Source of the DNA: Syntrophorhabdus sp. | GTDB taxonomy: Bacteria; Desulfobacterota; Syntrophorhabdia; Syntrophorhabdales; Syntrophorhabdaceae | Direction of reading: 5' to 3' | DNA length: 44,104 nucleotides | Assembly (NCBI GenBank): GCA_012719415.1 | Contig: JAAYAK010000284.1 | Location: forward strand, 1-44,104 | In this document: positions 36,294-43,515 of the stretch, in pieces | How the letters are laid out: each line of letters starts with the position of its first letter | Numbering within the stretch: the stretch's first letter is position 1 | Translations under genes and position numbers: made by a program | Notes under the pieces: generated by a model | Databases searched by the model: none | Told to the model about the DNA's origin: nothing | The model's input: the letters and a program-made list of their open reading frames with translations, nothing else

Positions 36294-37432
36294 CCATAGA
36301 TCGCCAGTACCTGCAGAGCAAGGTTGATATCGTCAAAGCTGTAACGAAGCACAAGAGCCTCCTCGCCGTTACCCGGTCCGTGCTCATCGAGCTCGACGGA
36401 GAGCATGGCAAGATATCCGCGACGGATCTCGAGACGTCCGCCATCACGGGTTTCGCTGGTGCGAACGGTGACGAGAGCCTCAAGATCGTAGTTCCCGCCG
36501 GCACTCTGTCGGACATCCTCGCGAGCATCGGAGACCAGGAGATCACGCTGATCGTCGGGGACGGAGAAAATGTCCTGAAGATTGAGCAGGGCCGGGTGGA
36601 GATCGGCCTCGCCCTCATGGATCCTGAAGAGTTTCCGGACATTGAGGTCCTGAACGATACGGAGGCCTTCCAGATAGCTGCCAAGGACATCCTGCGCGGT
36701 TTGGGAAAGGTCCTTTATGCCGTATCCGCGGACGACAAACGCTTCATCCTTACCGGCGTCCTCATGCAGGCCAAGGGCGGAGAATTCAGGATGTGTGCGA
36801 CGGACGGCTTCCGGATGGCCCTTCTGAAAAAGGAGGTACCCGACCTACCTGATTCTCCCCAGATTGTCATACCCGGGAGGAACATCAGGCTCCTGAGGGA
36901 GATCCTGGACGAGAACGCGACCGTTGGAGTGATCATCAACGAGGCAAAAGTCCAGTTCATGACGACGCAGGCGACCATCATCTTCCGCACCCTGCAGGAC
37001 GCATACCCGAATTACGAGAGCATCCTTGCGGCCACCGGCACCCACAATATAGCTTTCGCCAAGCGCATCCCGTTCCTGGAATGCCTGTCCAGGATGGCGG
37101 CGCTTGCCACGAAGAACGATCCCGTCAAGCTCACGAGAACCTCGGCCGGAGGCCTGACGGTCCGGATGGAATCCGAAAAGGGCTACGCCCAGGAAACGAT
37201 CGATTGCGAGTTCAAGTCCTCCGACGAGTTCGATTTCGCCTTCAACCTGAAATATCTCCTCGACGCCGTGGAGCATATCGACAGCGACCAGCTCGTCATA
37301 CGCTACCCCGGGGCCTACGGGGTAGTGGTCCTGGATTCTGTCGACTACGTCTGCGGTGTCATGCCGATCCGGACGACCGGCGACTGGACCCCCGATCGAA
37401 CAGCAGGCCAAGGCCGGCGGAGGTCAGGATGA
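36284..37432 (+). CDS. dnaN: Phage-encoded DNA polymerase III sliding clamp (beta subunit)
   Basis: The 382-residue protein has the three repeated domains of DnaN. It begins MEITIDRQYLQSKVDIVKAVT with LLAVTRSVLIEL, has SADDKRFILTGVLMQAKGGEFRMCATDGFRMAL in the second domain and ends in YVCGVMPIR, the counterpart of the bacterial MPMR-type C-terminus, followed by an extra basic tail of about 19 residues. The clamp holds the polymerase on DNA. GAGGAG lies before ATG 36284. Clamps are rare in lambda-like phages, so this phage may use its own clamp with the host polymerase. Confidence 0.9.
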   Translation: MEITIDRQYLQSKVDIVKAVTKHKSLLAVTRSVLIELDGEHGKISATDLETSAITGFAGANGDESLKIVVPAGTLSDILASIGDQEITLIVGDGENVLKIEQGRVEIGLALMDPEEFPDIEVLNDTEAFQIAAKDILRGLGKVLYAVSADDKRFILTGVLMQAKGGEFRMCATDGFRMALLKKEVPDLPDSPQIVIPGRNIRLLREILDENATVGVIINEAKVQFMTTQATIIFRTLQDAYPNYESILAATGTHNIAFAKRIPFLECLSRMAALATKNDPVKLTRTSAGGLTVRMESEKGYAQETIDCEFKSSDEFDFAFNLKYLLDAVEHIDSDQLVIRYPGAYGVVVLDSVDYVCGVMPIRTTGDWTPDRTAGQGRRRSG

Positions 37433-37707
37433 GTGAGATCGGAAGGGAGATCTTCGTCAAGAGTGTTCTTCCCCTGGAACAGCGGGAGGATTCGCTGCTT
37501 TTCGAGATGAGTTTCACAGACGCCGAAGGGAATGCATTCAAGTCCCGCTTCTTCGTACGAAACCACAACGTGGGCCTCTTCAATATGGCCCTCAGCAAGA
37601 TGCGTCCCCTAACAACGGCAAGCGTTTCCCATACTTCCCCCAGGGGCCCGGCTCTCCTATCCGGAGGCCGGGCCTCCAACAACACCGGAGGTCAGTCGTG
37701 CCCGTAG
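37429..37707 (+). CDS. Small early protein after the clamp gene
   Basis: The 92-residue protein (MSEIGREIFVKSVLPLEQREDSLLFEMSFTDAEGNAFKSRFFV...) starts at ATG 37429, which overlaps the clamp stop, with GGAGGT ahead. The first ~60 residues look folded. The end is low-complexity because it holds GC-rich inverted repeats (GGCCCGGC and GCCGGGCC at 37645-37674) and the ribosome site of the ParB gene. No family recognised; a single-strand binding or clamp-associated role is speculative. Confidence 0.65.
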   Translation: MSEIGREIFVKSVLPLEQREDSLLFEMSFTDAEGNAFKSRFFVRNHNVGLFNMALSKMRPLTTASVSHTSPRGPALLSGGRASNNTGGQSCP

Positions 37708-39431
37708 CCAAGAAGGCAACCAAGACATCGGGAACCAGGAAGAAAGCTCCAACCAAGAAGCCGGAGAAGGTCCGGCCGGTTAGCGAGGATATCCCCAAGA
37801 CCCATGTTATCTCACACCTTGCACTGGATGAGATCCTGCCGAACCCCAGGAACCCGCGAAAGACCTTCAATGATGTACCCTTCACCGAGCTCGTCTTGTC
37901 GATCCAGGAAAAGGGTGTGCTGCAGCCCATCATCGTCCGGCCGCTTGTGGACTCCGAGAGCGACAGAAGGAAGTACGAGATCGTAGCCGGTGAGAGAAGG
38001 TGGAGAGCGTCGGTCACTGCAGGGATGGTCACAATCCCCGCGATCATCCGGGAGCTCACCGACCGGGAGGCCTTCGACGTCATGGTCATCGAGAACCTTC
38101 AGAGGGAGGACCTCGATCCCCTCGAGGAGGCTCGGGCATTCGAGGCCTACGCGACAGAGGGCGGCGATGTAGAGGACCTCGCCAACAAGATCGGATCCGA
38201 TCCCCGGTACATCCGCCGGCGGGTGCGGATCCTGACGTTGCCCGAGGAAATCTTGACAGGGTGGCGTGACGGCAAGGTATCCCTGGGGCATCTCGAGCAG
38301 CTCATGAGACTGTCGCGCAAGGAAGATATACTCGAATGCTACAAGAAGGCAACCGACGAATACAGTCCTTGGTCGGTGGCCGACCTAAGAGAGGAGATTG
38401 ACGACCGCTCTCCTGAACTCAGCACCGCCCTCTTCGACACGGGAAACTGCGAGACTTGCACCATGAACACGTCCATCCAGGGAGGTATCTTCGGGACCGA
38501 CTTCACCGCCGAAAAGGCCCTGTGCCTCAATCCCAAATGCTTCAAGGAAAAGCAGGTCAACTACCTCACGGAACACTGGAAAGAGACAGAGGCCGCGGCA
38601 GAGTTTCAGACCAATGGTTTTGAGTTGGTTGAGGATATCAATTACGCGGACTATAGCCCTTTCTACTCGCACCATACCGACAAGCTATCCGCGTGCACGG
38701 AATGCTCGAAGCTTGTGTCGATCCTCGAACTGAGCGGCCACGTCCGTCTTGGCAGGGCGTGCATGGGCAGCAAGGACTGCTATCGGGCGGTCTTATCCGG
38801 AAAAGATGAGTCCGGATCCGGGGCCAATGGCAAGAACACCAGGGTGAATAACATCGGCCCCGAGTTCCAGGACAGGTTTTACCGGGAACGGGTCCCCGTA
38901 GAGGCGGCCAGAATGCCGTTCGAGGATGAGCATATCCTCCGCCTCATCGCCCGGAGCCTTCTCTCGGCGAGCTCCAAGAGCACCGAGGAATTCAAAAAGG
39001 CCTTCGGCGTCAAGGGCAGCTGGTATGAAGACAAGGAGAAGATATGGATTGCCCTGGAGGCACTTTCCAGTGATGATCTCATCCACTGGATCCGGAAGAC
39101 GGCTCTCTATTTGACCCTCGAAGACGTCCAGGCCGGTTTCGATATGCCGATGAAGCATGCTATCGGTAGGCACTTCGGGCTTGATCTCGCTCGGGACTGG
39201 ATTCTTCACAAGGAATACCTGCAGCGCAAGACGATCCCGGAGATCCTCGCCATCTGTAAGGACCTGAAGCTCCTCGAGGGCCCGGAGGTCAAGACGTTCG
39301 CGGCAACGAAGCTCCGGCTCAAGACTGAGAAATACGACACCCTCAGAAAGAAGGACCTGATCAGGCTCATTCTCGAATCCGGCATAGATCTCACGGGAAA
39401 GGTGCCCAAGGAGATCCTGAAGACAAAATGA
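37698..39431 (+). CDS. ParB-like protein with zinc-binding cysteine pairs
   Basis: The 577-residue protein has a basic N-terminus, a ParB/Spo0J core (about residues 35-180: LDEILPNPRNPRKTF, GVLQPIIVRPL, GERRWRA at 98-104, VIENLQREDLDPLEEARAF) and an HTH region. Later it has four cysteine pairs (CETC, CLNPKC, CTEC, CMGSKDC) that probably bind zinc, and a C-terminal helical part. ParB-core proteins are CTP-dependent clamps on DNA. No ParA partner is seen, so it may work in replication or regulation, not partition. GTG 37698 follows GGAGGT. Confidence 0.85.
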   Translation: MPVAKKATKTSGTRKKAPTKKPEKVRPVSEDIPKTHVISHLALDEILPNPRNPRKTFNDVPFTELVLSIQEKGVLQPIIVRPLVDSESDRRKYEIVAGERRWRASVTAGMVTIPAIIRELTDREAFDVMVIENLQREDLDPLEEARAFEAYATEGGDVEDLANKIGSDPRYIRRRVRILTLPEEILTGWRDGKVSLGHLEQLMRLSRKEDILECYKKATDEYSPWSVADLREEIDDRSPELSTALFDTGNCETCTMNTSIQGGIFGTDFTAEKALCLNPKCFKEKQVNYLTEHWKETEAAAEFQTNGFELVEDINYADYSPFYSHHTDKLSACTECSKLVSILELSGHVRLGRACMGSKDCYRAVLSGKDESGSGANGKNTRVNNIGPEFQDRFYRERVPVEAARMPFEDEHILRLIARSLLSASSKSTEEFKKAFGVKGSWYEDKEKIWIALEALSSDDLIHWIRKTALYLTLEDVQAGFDMPMKHAIGRHFGLDLARDWILHKEYLQRKTIPEILAICKDLKLLEGPEVKTFAATKLRLKTEKYDTLRKKDLIRLILESGIDLTGKVPKEILKTK

Positions 39432-39432
39432 T

Positions 39433-40242
39433 ATGCCTCTGATATGCACAAAATGCGATCGCCCCGAGGGACAGAGGGAAGGCAACGAGATTCATTGCCG
39501 ATATTGCGGCAACGTAGCTATAGACGGAGTCGAGCCGAGATGGCCGTTCAAGGAACAGGAGATTACGAAGCGAGACGTGCCAGTAACCGGTCAGATCCTG
39601 CCCGGAGCCTGTTGCAGCGAGGGGCAAAGCCCGCTGCAGCTTGCAGAGAGTGTTAGGCCAAAGGAGGCTGATATGGGAAAGAAGAAGTGCAGCGTCGAAG
39701 GATGTGAGAAACAGTCCTGGGTCGATGGCCTCTGCCACCGGCATTATACCGAGATGCGCGGCGAGTATGTACCGAAGAGGAAATATCCTCCCCGGACAAA
39801 GCACGCCACGAAGGATCCCGCTCCTGAAACGAGAAAGGCCCCGGCTGAAACGAAAGCCCCAAAACCCGAGACCAAAGGACGGAAAAGGCGGCCCGCGATT
39901 CCTGCCGGCTTTCCTGCTGGCGTTCTGGACGGAGAGGCTACGCCCCCATCTCTCGAGCCGGGCGATACCGCTGTCATCGTGAAGTTCACGGGCTGCGATC
40001 AGCTTCTGGAGGACCTCAGGGTTCTTGCGAAGAAGGAGTTCCGGAACATTGATGCTCAGATCCTGTACATAGTAGACCAGTATCTCAAAATGCCGGTGCT
40101 CGACGGCGCCGCTGCGCCTCTCACAGGGAGGATTGACGCGGTCTGCATTGACAGCGAAGAGAGGGTTGCCTCCCTCTGGCTCGATGCCTTCAACCGCAAC
40201 GTCTGCGGTTTGAGGAACGTGCTGGGGTCCAAAAGTGCCTAA
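39433..40242 (+). CDS. Zinc-ribbon protein with RHH-like part and tape-measure-like end
   Basis: The 269-residue frame has an N-terminal zinc ribbon (CTKC...CRYC), then after an internal ATG 39673 with AAAGGAGG a second Cys/His segment (CSVEGCEKQSWVDGLCHRHYTEM), a Lys/Pro/Ala-rich linker (about 110-160), and a ribbon-helix-helix-like block (DLRVLAKKEFRNIDAQILYIVDQYL). It ends in LWLDAFNRNVCGLRNVLG (40174-40227), shared with the tape measure. Translation from 39673 gives 189 residues and has the better ribosome site, so two products may be made. Confidence 0.68.
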   Translation: MPLICTKCDRPEGQREGNEIHCRYCGNVAIDGVEPRWPFKEQEITKRDVPVTGQILPGACCSEGQSPLQLAESVRPKEADMGKKKCSVEGCEKQSWVDGLCHRHYTEMRGEYVPKRKYPPRTKHATKDPAPETRKAPAETKAPKPETKGRKRRPAIPAGFPAGVLDGEATPPSLEPGDTAVIVKFTGCDQLLEDLRVLAKKEFRNIDAQILYIVDQYLKMPVLDGAAAPLTGRIDAVCIDSEERVASLWLDAFNRNVCGLRNVLGSKSA

Positions 40243-40414
40243 GGTCCTGTACGCCGTTTTCGACCGCAAGAAGGGGATCCTGAAACGCTCCTCGAAAAAG
40301 GGGAAGGTTTTGAACTTCTTCGCGGCGCAGCCATTCGGAACACGCAAGCATCTCCTCATTGCCGAACGGGAGATCTTTCCCGGGAGAGACTACTGGAGGA
40401 GGATACATGTTTAA
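40235..40414 (+). CDS. 59-residue basic protein
   Basis: GTG 40235 opens a 59-codon frame (MPKVLYAVFDRKKGILKRSS...LIAEREIFPGRDYWRRIHV) that overlaps the previous gene by 8 bases and the next by 8. GGGG lies six bases upstream. The peptide is basic and patterned like a small folded protein with alternating strands. No family is recognised. Confidence 0.55.
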   Translation: MPKVLYAVFDRKKGILKRSSKKGKVLNFFAAQPFGTRKHLLIAEREIFPGRDYWRRIHV

Positions 40415-40589
40415 GCGCAGGAAGCGCAGAGGAGCACGGTGCATGAGCTTTTTCCAGGGAGCCTGTTTTGCCTATCTGATCATAGCGCTCTCCCTTTTCG
40501 CTTCCGCGGCTTTCTTCGCTCACGGTGATGTCAAACGCGGCTTCTATTGGTTCTTTGCCGCGGCGCTGAACATAACGGTGACGGTATGA
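40407..40589 (+). CDS. 60-residue membrane protein
   Basis: ATG 40407 follows GGAGGAGG and gives a 60-residue peptide with a basic start (MFKRRKRRGARC) and two hydrophobic segments (about residues 17-35 and 43-58). It is coupled to the next gene in ATGA. Function unknown. Confidence 0.65.
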   Translation: MFKRRKRRGARCMSFFQGACFAYLIIALSLFASAAFFAHGDVKRGFYWFFAAALNITVTV

Positions 40590-40684
40590 ATGGATATCTG
40601 ATCTTTTTTGTCGGCGTTTTCATAGGGATCATGTTGCTGAGCTTCGCACTGAGCATGATCTCGTTCATTGGAGGAAGGAAGTGA
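40586..40684 (+). CDS. 32-residue membrane peptide
   Basis: ATG 40586 overlaps the previous stop and encodes MNGYLIFFVGVFIGIMLLSF and so on, one membrane segment with a short basic end (GGRK). It ends in GTGA, overlapping the excisionase-like gene. The start-stop overlaps on both sides support translation. Function unknown. Confidence 0.55.
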   Translation: MNGYLIFFVGVFIGIMLLSFALSMISFIGGRK

Positions 40685-40923
40685 CCGTAAGAATGGCATC
40701 GGGACAGGTGTTAGAAGGGCGCAGGTGGCTTTCGCTCGCCGAAGCCGCCCGATATGTCAGCCTCTCAGACAAGACCCTCATGAAATACGTGAACGCCGGC
40801 GTGATCTATGGAACCCGCAAAGGGGGGAAGTGGCTGATAGACCGGGCGTCGATCGACACGTGGCTCGAGGAAGACAAGATCAAGCTGTTGAACCTTGTCA
40901 ACCGGAGGAGGGCGGTTCGTTGA
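40681..40923 (+). CDS. Putative excisionase (HTH, MerR-like)
   Basis: The 80-residue protein has the winged-helix pattern of phage excisionases and related factors: RRWLSLAEAARYVSLSDKTLMKYVNAGVIYGTRKGGKWLIDRASIDTWL. GGAGGAAGGAA precedes GTG 40681. It ends in TTGA, overlapping the integrase start. Its place just before int suggests Xis, the directionality factor for excision; a transcription regulator role is the alternative. Confidence 0.75.
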   Translation: MTVRMASGQVLEGRRWLSLAEAARYVSLSDKTLMKYVNAGVIYGTRKGGKWLIDRASIDTWLEEDKIKLLNLVNRRRAVR

Positions 40924-42074
40924 CAAATAAGAGACCCAGGGATATAAATGTAGCGATGAGACATGAGTATCCGGTCCTGAAGAAGGAGCCAAACGGGTAT
41001 TATTACATCTACTATAACCGCCTGAAGAGGATCTCGCTGGGTGTCAGGGACGAAGCCACCGCCCTTAAGATCTTCAACATCGAGAAACAGCAATACCTGG
41101 ACCACCTGAAGGAGAACGTCCTTTTCATATCGAAGAAGAAGGGCGATTATACCCTGGATGAATACAAAAAGCTCTACCTGAAGCTGGCCAAACAATGGAA
41201 GAGAGACGAGACGATCAGGATCGATGAGCTGGTCCTCACCAAGCTGTGTGATTTCGAATACCAGGTACCGGACTCGGCTGTCACGATCAGGGTAGGTTCT
41301 CTCGTGGTGGATAGCATCAAGCGTTTCTCGCTGATCATAGCGTCATTTCATGAAAAGCAGCTCGAGGCTTGCAGCCACACTTCCCTGAATGTGTATATCC
41401 GCCACCTCAAGAGCATATTCCAGTACGGTGTCGATCACGAGTACCTGACCAAGAACCCGTACGCGAAGGTGAAGCAATCCCGGGTCCAATGGCAGCCGCC
41501 GCGGGTGTTGAGCGACAGGGAGATAACGAAGATCCTCAGCCTCCAGCCGAACAAGGAGAAGAAATTCACGCCGGATCCGGAGTTCCTGATGATGGTCGAA
41601 GCATACCTGTACACGGGTTGCCGTTGCGCCGAGCTCGTCAATCTGAGCCGCAAGGAGGACGTAAGGTCCGATCACATCGTCATCAGAAATACCAAGACCG
41701 GGAAGTTCAGGGTCATCGATCTGAACGAGAAGGGCAGGGCGGTCTTCGCCAGGATCCCGAAGCGGGGCCGGAGACTCTTCCCCCGGTGGCGCCCGCAAAC
41801 GGTGTCTCACATGTTCCTGGAGTATGCCCGGGTAGCCGGAATACACGACGTGAACCTCCATGACCTCCGCCACACCTACGCAAGCCGGTGCCTCGAGGCC
41901 GGCATGAGCCTGGCCACCGTCCAGATCCTCATGGGCCACGAGAGCATCAACACGACGATCAAGTTCTATGGCCATCTATCACGGGAGCATATCAAGAGGG
42001 AAGTCGAGAAACTCTCGTACGGATACACGAAACAAACGCAACAAATGAAGGTTGTAAGTGATGAAGATGATTAA
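40920..42074 (+). CDS. int: Tyrosine-family phage integrase
   Basis: The 384-residue integrase has an N-terminal DNA-binding part, a core-binding domain (about 90-180) and the catalytic domain. Catalytic residues are Arg235 in TGCRCAEL, a lysine in NTKTGKF, His314 and Arg317 in HDLRH, His340 in MGHESINTT and Tyr350 in KFYGHL. It joins attP and attB by strand exchange. TTG 40920 follows GGAGGAGGG and overlaps the excisionase stop; ATG 40956 has no ribosome site. The gene ends 22 bases before attR. Confidence 0.95.
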   Translation: MTNKRPRDINVAMRHEYPVLKKEPNGYYYIYYNRLKRISLGVRDEATALKIFNIEKQQYLDHLKENVLFISKKKGDYTLDEYKKLYLKLAKQWKRDETIRIDELVLTKLCDFEYQVPDSAVTIRVGSLVVDSIKRFSLIIASFHEKQLEACSHTSLNVYIRHLKSIFQYGVDHEYLTKNPYAKVKQSRVQWQPPRVLSDREITKILSLQPNKEKKFTPDPEFLMMVEAYLYTGCRCAELVNLSRKEDVRSDHIVIRNTKTGKFRVIDLNEKGRAVFARIPKRGRRLFPRWRPQTVSHMFLEYARVAGIHDVNLHDLRHTYASRCLEAGMSLATVQILMGHESINTTIKFYGHLSREHIKREVEKLSYGYTKQTQQMKVVSDEDD

Positions 42075-42096
42075 CCTTTTATTTTACCTCCGTTCT

Positions 42097-42147
42097 CTCT
42101 TAATCAATTGGTCCAAGGTTCGAATCCTTGACGGCCCACCAAAACAT
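42097..42147. repeat. attR, right attachment site of the prophage
   Basis: These 51 bases are identical to 86-136 and contain the 3' part of tRNA-Lys, from the anticodon loop through CCA plus six bases. The 5' part of the tRNA is absent, so this is not a second tRNA gene. Beyond it, about 14 further bases match the left side with three mismatches. Host sequence starts after this point; no gene is seen until 42204. Confidence 0.93.
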
Positions 42148-42203
42148 TCTGAAGTGATTCCGCAAGTCAGCTATTTCATCCGAGCGACGTTCCCGGCTTC
42201 AGC

Positions 42204-42506
42204 CTACTTCAGCTTCCCGATCTCCTCCTCGACCTCTTCGGCCCCCTCGGCATAGAACTTCTCTTCATCGGGGGCCAGTTCGCGGAGCAGGCGGAGGAAC
42301 TCGCCGGCGTGGACGCGTTCCTCATCGGCGATGTCGCGAAGGACCTCTATAGCGAGCGTGTTGTCCGTCGACTCGGCAAGCTGCATGTACAACTGGATCG
42401 CCTCGTACTCGGCGGCGATCATGAACCGGATCGCACGAATGAGCTCCTGGTCCGTGAGCTTGCGGTTGTTTGCCAATCCTGAAAAAGGTGATCCGAATTC
42501 CGGCAT
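42204..42506 (-). CDS. Ferritin-like (rubrerythrin-type) diiron protein
   Basis: The 100-residue protein is a short ferritin-like helix pair with metal-ligand patterns E-Y-E-A-I-Q-L-Y (about residue 33-40) and DEERVHAGEFLRLL (about 61-74), ending in EEVEEEIGKLK. Proteins of this size and pattern are iron-oxidising cargo of encapsulins in anaerobes, or stand-alone rubrerythrin-like proteins. AAGGAGG lies before ATG 42506. It is host DNA beyond attR. No encapsulin gene is in the window. Confidence 0.83.
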   Translation of the reverse strand: MPEFGSPFSGLANNRKLTDQELIRAIRFMIAAEYEAIQLYMQLAESTDNTLAIEVLRDIADEERVHAGEFLRLLRELAPDEEKFYAEGAEEVEEEIGKLK

Positions 42507-42652
42507 GGTAAACCTCCTTCGATCTTGTTTCTGTATAGCTCGTCACCCGGCGCTGGTTGCCTGTCTGATATCCACAACGTAAGTGTGCTCTTTGCGACTT
42601 GTACGAATTCTAGTTTGCATTCTGTCTGGTGTCAAGACTGCCAGTGGAAGAG

Positions 42653-42673
42653 GGGGGGTGCTGTCAGCCCCCC
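42653..42673 (-). terminator. Terminator-like hairpin at the end of ablB
   Basis: GGGGGG (42653-42658) pairs with CCCCCC (42668-42673), with a 9-base loop that contains the ablB stop codon. On the minus strand TCTTCC follows, a weak T tract. It probably ends the ablA-ablB transcript. The bases from 42507 to 42652 between it and the ferritin-like gene show no gene. Confidence 0.6.
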
Positions 42674-43515
42674 AGGTGTTTGTACCAGACGTTCATGCTC
42701 TCTATCTGTCCCGATATGTTGGTGTTGTTGATCATTCTTCCACCGTACCGGTAGCCGCATCTGGCGAAGGTGAGGTTCATCCCCGGGGAGGATGATCTGG
42801 CTATGGTGTACGCCGTTATGATGCGTTCGGCGCGCATCGCCTCTTCCATCGCCCGGAGAAGATGCACGGACAGGCGGCATCCCCTCCACTCGGGGAGGGT
42901 CGCGAAGTCGGTCATCTCCACGCTTCCACACTCTTTGTCCATTTCCGCCGAGGACAGGGCGACAAGGGTTCCCACTGTTTCGATCCCGAAATAGCGAACG
43001 TGCGTTTCCATGGTTTCAAGAAGGTAGGATGGGTCGTGGATAGGGAAGGGATAGGATGGAAAGACCGTTGAGTAGATCTGAGCCATCCTGGGGGTATCGT
43101 CCGGGGAACACACGCGCAGGAGGAAACCATCGGGAAGCGCTGCCGGGGGTGACGCTGAATCCTTCAGGTAAAGATCGAGCAGGCTGTCGAGCACGGAGCG
43201 GTTTTCCTCACGGGTCCGCTCGTAGGACAGGTAGAACCCGAGAAAGGCCGCATCCTGAGACCCGTTGTAAAAGCCGGGGATACGGGCTTCCACCTGGAAA
43301 CCGTGACGGAGGAACGCTTCCTGCGCGGAATCGGGCACCTTGGCGAACACCTTGGAATACCCCTGTTCCGTTGCCTTCGCGATAAGGCCCAAGGCCACCT
43401 TCTCGGGATCTAAAGGTCCGAGCTTCATGAGGTAGACCCTGTCGTTCGAGGGACCGTGCTGGATGAGGCAGCCCTCAAAATGCTCCAGCGTGTCAACGGG
43501 TCTATCAAGCATCAT
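42664..43515 (-). CDS. ablB: Beta-lysine N-acetyltransferase
   Basis: The 283-residue protein is a GNAT acetyltransferase matching AblB, which acetylates beta-lysine to N-epsilon-acetyl-beta-lysine, a compatible solute. Visible features are [31 protein letters not shown] at the start and the GNAT core ([27 protein letters not shown]) with [21 protein letters not shown] near the end. ATG 43515 overlaps the ablA stop by 11 bases; the longer frame from ATG 43575 overlaps by 71 and is less likely. It is host DNA. Confidence 0.88.
   Translation of the reverse strand: MMLDRPVDTLEHFEGCLIQHGPSNDRVYLMKLGPLDPEKVALGLIAKATEQGYSKVFAKVPDSAQEAFLRHGFQVEARIPGFYNGSQDAAFLGFYLSYERTREENRSVLDSLLDLYLKDSASPPAALPDGFLLRVCSPDDTPRMAQIYSTVFPSYPFPIHDPSYLLETMETHVRYFGIETVGTLVALSSAEMDKECGSVEMTDFATLPEWRGCRLSVHLLRAMEEAMRAERIITAYTIARSSSPGMNLTFARCGYRYGGRMINNTNISGQIESMNVWYKHLGG

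Noticed and set aside
42097-42147. Second tRNA-Lys gene
   Set aside because: Only the 3' part is present; no D arm or 5' acceptor strand. It is attR.
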